Position numbers and translations under genes: made by a program
Part shown: positions 6,700 to 7,911 of the stretch, piece after piece
Layout: the number at the start of each line of letters is the position of its first letter
Position numbering within the stretch: the stretch's first letter is position 1
The notes under the pieces: generated by a model
Databases searched by the model: none
Told to the model about the DNA's origin: nothing
The model's input: only the letters and a program-made list of their open reading frames with translations
Origin: an uncultured Oscillospiraceae bacterium
Lineage (GTDB): Bacteria; Bacillota; Clostridia; UBA1381
Assembly: GCA_945876665.1 (NCBI GenBank)
Contig: CAMCPC010000048.1
Span: forward strand, 1 to 7,911
Direction of reading: 5' to 3'
Length of the DNA: 7,911 bases

Positions 6700-7707
6700 T
6701 TAAGCAAGCGCTGCTGATTCACGCGAAATTATCTCTTGCATAATAACAGCATTCTGCACCGGCTTTTGGTTGATCGCATCATCAACCATAGAAACACACA
6801 GCTTTGCAAGCTTTGTAATATCCTGACGTATTGTCGAAAGTGATGGTATGATGTAGGCAGAGGCGCGCAAATCGTCAAATCCTGTCACTGACATATCCGA
6901 CGGAATATTTATACCTGCCTTATGTGCCGCGCTGATTATACCGATGGCAATTAAATCATTGGAAGTAATAATTGCATCCGGCGAAATTGCTTTAATCTTT
7001 TCAATAAACAGCTCGGAGCCTGCCTTCAATTTATCGTCATGAAAGCGGCTGTCAAAAATGGATTCAGCCTGTACATCACTATGTGATGATATAAAATCAA
7101 TAAATCCCAAATTACGCATTTTCAGATTATCCTGTCCGTCAGTCGGCTCGCCGACATAAACAAAGGAACGGCAGCCTGATTCGTAGAGTTTCTCCGTCAC
7201 AGCATATATTGTCTCACGGTTATTATATGTCACCGATGGAATTCCTTCGATGTGTCTGTCCCCCGTAACTATAGGAACTTCATTTGCTAAAGTCCTAATC
7301 ACAATCTCATCGTGAGTGTTATCGCCTATGAAAAGAATTCCGTCCACGCCGCGCTCCATCAATGCTCGAACAGCCTTTTCCTCGGCAACTGTGTTGCGTC
7401 CGCTTTCAGTAAACAGAACCGCATAATCTTTTTTGCGGGCATATTTAAGTATCGCCGAAGCACAGATTGCATAAAATTCGCCCGAAATATCAGGAAATAC
7501 CACACCGATTGAATGCGTTCTGTCACAGCGTAAGCTTCTGGCAGCAGAATTAAGCGTATAATTGAGGCGCTTTGCCTCCGCTCTGACCCGCTCACACGTT
7601 TCTTCTGAAATTGACGCACTGCCCGAAAGTACCCTTGATACAGTTGAAACAGAAACTCCCGCAGCTGTCGCAACATCCTTTAATGTTGTCTTATGAATAT
7701 TACTCAC
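6700..7707 (-). CDS. LacI/GalR-family transcriptional regulator
   Basis: A 335-residue protein if started at GTG 7707. Residues 8-27 are the classic helix-turn-helix (TLKDVATAAGVSVSTVSRVL), followed by a hinge segment near 48-59 (LNYTLNSAARSL, with Leu where many members have Pro). A periplasmic-binding-protein-like effector domain covers about 66-335: IGVVFPDISGEFY, GVDGILFIG, and the C-terminal SNDLIAIGIISAAHKAGINIPSDMSVTGFDD with SLSTIRQD. It should be a cytoplasmic dimer whose DNA binding responds to a sugar or sugar phosphate; the effector is unknown. The longest open frame extends to TTG 7815, but that codon lies inside the -35 box, so it cannot be the start. The coordinate is drawn at the only conventional start codon giving normal length. 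The best Shine-Dalgarno spacing, however, points to ATT 7698 (332 residues, HKTTLKDVA). Two operators flank its leader, implying autoregulation. The aldo/keto reductase gene follows 70 bp downstream. Confidence 0.9.
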   Translation of the reverse strand: MSNIHKTTLKDVATAAGVSVSTVSRVLSGSASISEETCERVRAEAKRLNYTLNSAARSLRCDRTHSIGVVFPDISGEFYAICASAILKYARKKDYAVLFTESGRNTVAEEKAVRALMERGVDGILFIGDNTHDEIVIRTLANEVPIVTGDRHIEGIPSVTYNNRETIYAVTEKLYESGCRSFVYVGEPTDGQDNLKMRNLGFIDFISSHSDVQAESIFDSRFHDDKLKAGSELFIEKIKAISPDAIITSNDLIAIGIISAAHKAGINIPSDMSVTGFDDLRASAYIIPSLSTIRQDITKLAKLCVSMVDDAINQKPVQNAVIMQEIISRESAALA

Positions 7708-7713
7708 CCCTTT
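7703..7713 (-). promoter_or_regulatory. Ribosome binding site of the lacI gene
   Basis: AAAGGGGTGAG on the minus strand is the only good Shine-Dalgarno match before the helix-turn-helix. It contains the GTG at 7705-7707, so that GTG has no usable spacing. Five bases separate GGTGA from ATT 7698, near-ideal spacing for an otherwise rare start codon. Confidence 0.6.
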
Positions 7714-7730
7714 GCGCAATCGTTTGCATA
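7712..7730 (-). promoter_or_regulatory. LacI-type operator 2 (downstream copy)
   Basis: TATGCAAACGATTGCGCAA on the minus strand. It differs from operator 1 at one base in 19. The imperfect palindrome around a central CG, TGCAAACGATTGCG, is the usual LacI/GalR operator form and also resembles a CcpA cre site. It sits just before the ribosome binding site. Confidence 0.75.
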
Positions 7731-7743
7731 AACAAGGTATTTT

Positions 7744-7774
7744 TTGCACAAGCATAGCTATCATGCTTGTGCAA
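7744..7774 (-). repeat. Perfect 12-bp inverted repeat in the lacI leader
   Basis: TTGCACAAGCAT (7744-7755) pairs with ATGCTTGTGCAA (7763-7774) around a 7-nt loop. Its right arm overlaps operator 1, and its left arm repeats the operator half TTGCACAA. In the RNA this is a stable hairpin starting about 6 nt after the predicted transcript start. No U tract follows in the gene direction, so it is not an ordinary terminator. Confidence 0.75.
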
Positions 7775-7785
7775 TCGTTTGCATA
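7767..7785 (-). promoter_or_regulatory. LacI-type operator 1 at the transcription start
   Basis: TATGCAAACGATTGCACAA on the minus strand. The core TGCAAACGATTGCA is symmetric at 12 of 14 positions around a central CG. It begins 1 bp after the -10 box and covers the predicted transcription start near 7780, where a bound repressor would block polymerase. It lies exactly 55 bp from operator 2. Confidence 0.8.
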
Positions 7786-7786
7786 T

Positions 7787-7815
7787 AGTGTATCATATGT
7801 TTTTAGCTTTGTCAA
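7787..7815 (-). promoter_or_regulatory. Promoter of the lacI-aldo/keto reductase unit
   Basis: The minus strand shows -35 TTGACA (7810-7815), a 17-bp spacer, and -10 TACACT (7787-7792; 4 of 6). The perfect -35 box, ideal spacer and operator placed over the start make this a confident call. Predicted transcript start is near 7780, leaving a leader of about 70-80 nt that carries the hairpin and operator 2. Confidence 0.85.
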
Positions 7816-7911
7816 TACTTTTTATTTGTACTGAAAAAATTTCTTTTGATGAGGACAGCAGAATAACACATAAAACGATACTGTTAAAAGGCAAACCGCT
7901 CTATCGTCACA
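7816..7911. other. Intergenic DNA upstream of the lacI promoter
   Basis: AT-rich next to the promoter, with no recognisable gene. ACGATA (7875-7880) could pair with TATCGT (7902-7907) around a 21-nt loop, followed on the minus strand by TTTATG. This is at best a weak terminator for a gene beyond the right edge. A short minus-strand frame enters from the edge and stops near 7823, but has no family signature. Confidence 0.4.

Noticed and set aside
4765..7676. Plus-strand and alternate minus-strand frames inside the lytTR, reductase and lacI genes
   Set aside because: Each overlaps a gene with clear family motifs, and none has a recognisable domain or ribosome site.
7712..7785. Reading the two operators as CcpA cre sites only
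   Set aside because: They do resemble cre, but duplication at the promoter of a LacI-family gene and the placement over its start favour autoregulation. A shared CcpA role is not excluded.
7823..7911. Minus-strand frame entering from the right edge and stopping near 7823
   Set aside because: About 29 codons rich in Cys and Phe, with no family signature and no way to see its start. It is more likely noncoding.

Overview
The window reads as a piece of a gut-type Clostridia (Firmicutes) chromosome. The signs are moderate-to-low GC with AT-rich intergenic gaps, strong AGGAGG-type ribosome binding sites, sigma-A-like promoters with 17-bp spacers, a LacI-type sugar regulator, a LytTR regulator and a very large secreted beta-sandwich protein. 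No genus can be named from the sequence alone. All four genes lie on the minus strand, so the biological reading order runs from the right edge to the left edge. I see no tRNA, rRNA, CRISPR array, insertion sequence or phage gene.

In transcription order: (1) 7911-7708 is a control region. It has a promoter (TTGACA, 17 bp, TACACT), two near-identical LacI-type operators exactly 55 bp apart, and a 12-bp perfect hairpin between them. (2) 7707-6700 encodes a LacI/GalR-family regulator. After a 70-bp gap without a terminator comes (3) 6629-5640, an aldo/keto reductase of the YghZ / L-glyceraldehyde-3-phosphate reductase type. The pair looks like one autoregulated unit. (4) 5639-5455 holds a hairpin region and a separate promoter for (5) 5454-4654, an unusual one-component regulator with an N-terminal LytTR DNA-binding domain and a C-terminal PAS-like domain. 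(6) 4653-4335 holds a bidirectional terminator hairpin, a pair of identical 13-bp direct repeats with a 21-bp period (the spacing expected for LytTR proteins), and a perfect-consensus promoter. (7) 4334-1 is the first 1444 codons of a giant secreted protein with a signal peptide and a chain of Ig-like beta-sandwich modules. It runs off the left edge.

The most interesting reading is that the LytTR-PAS protein is the local switch for the giant surface protein next to it, acting through the 21-bp repeats. The lacI-aldo/keto reductase unit is probably separate sugar or aldehyde metabolism. Two of the genes have start codons that are easy to place wrongly: the longest lacI reading frame begins inside its own -35 box, and the longest lytTR frame begins inside its own ribosome binding site.
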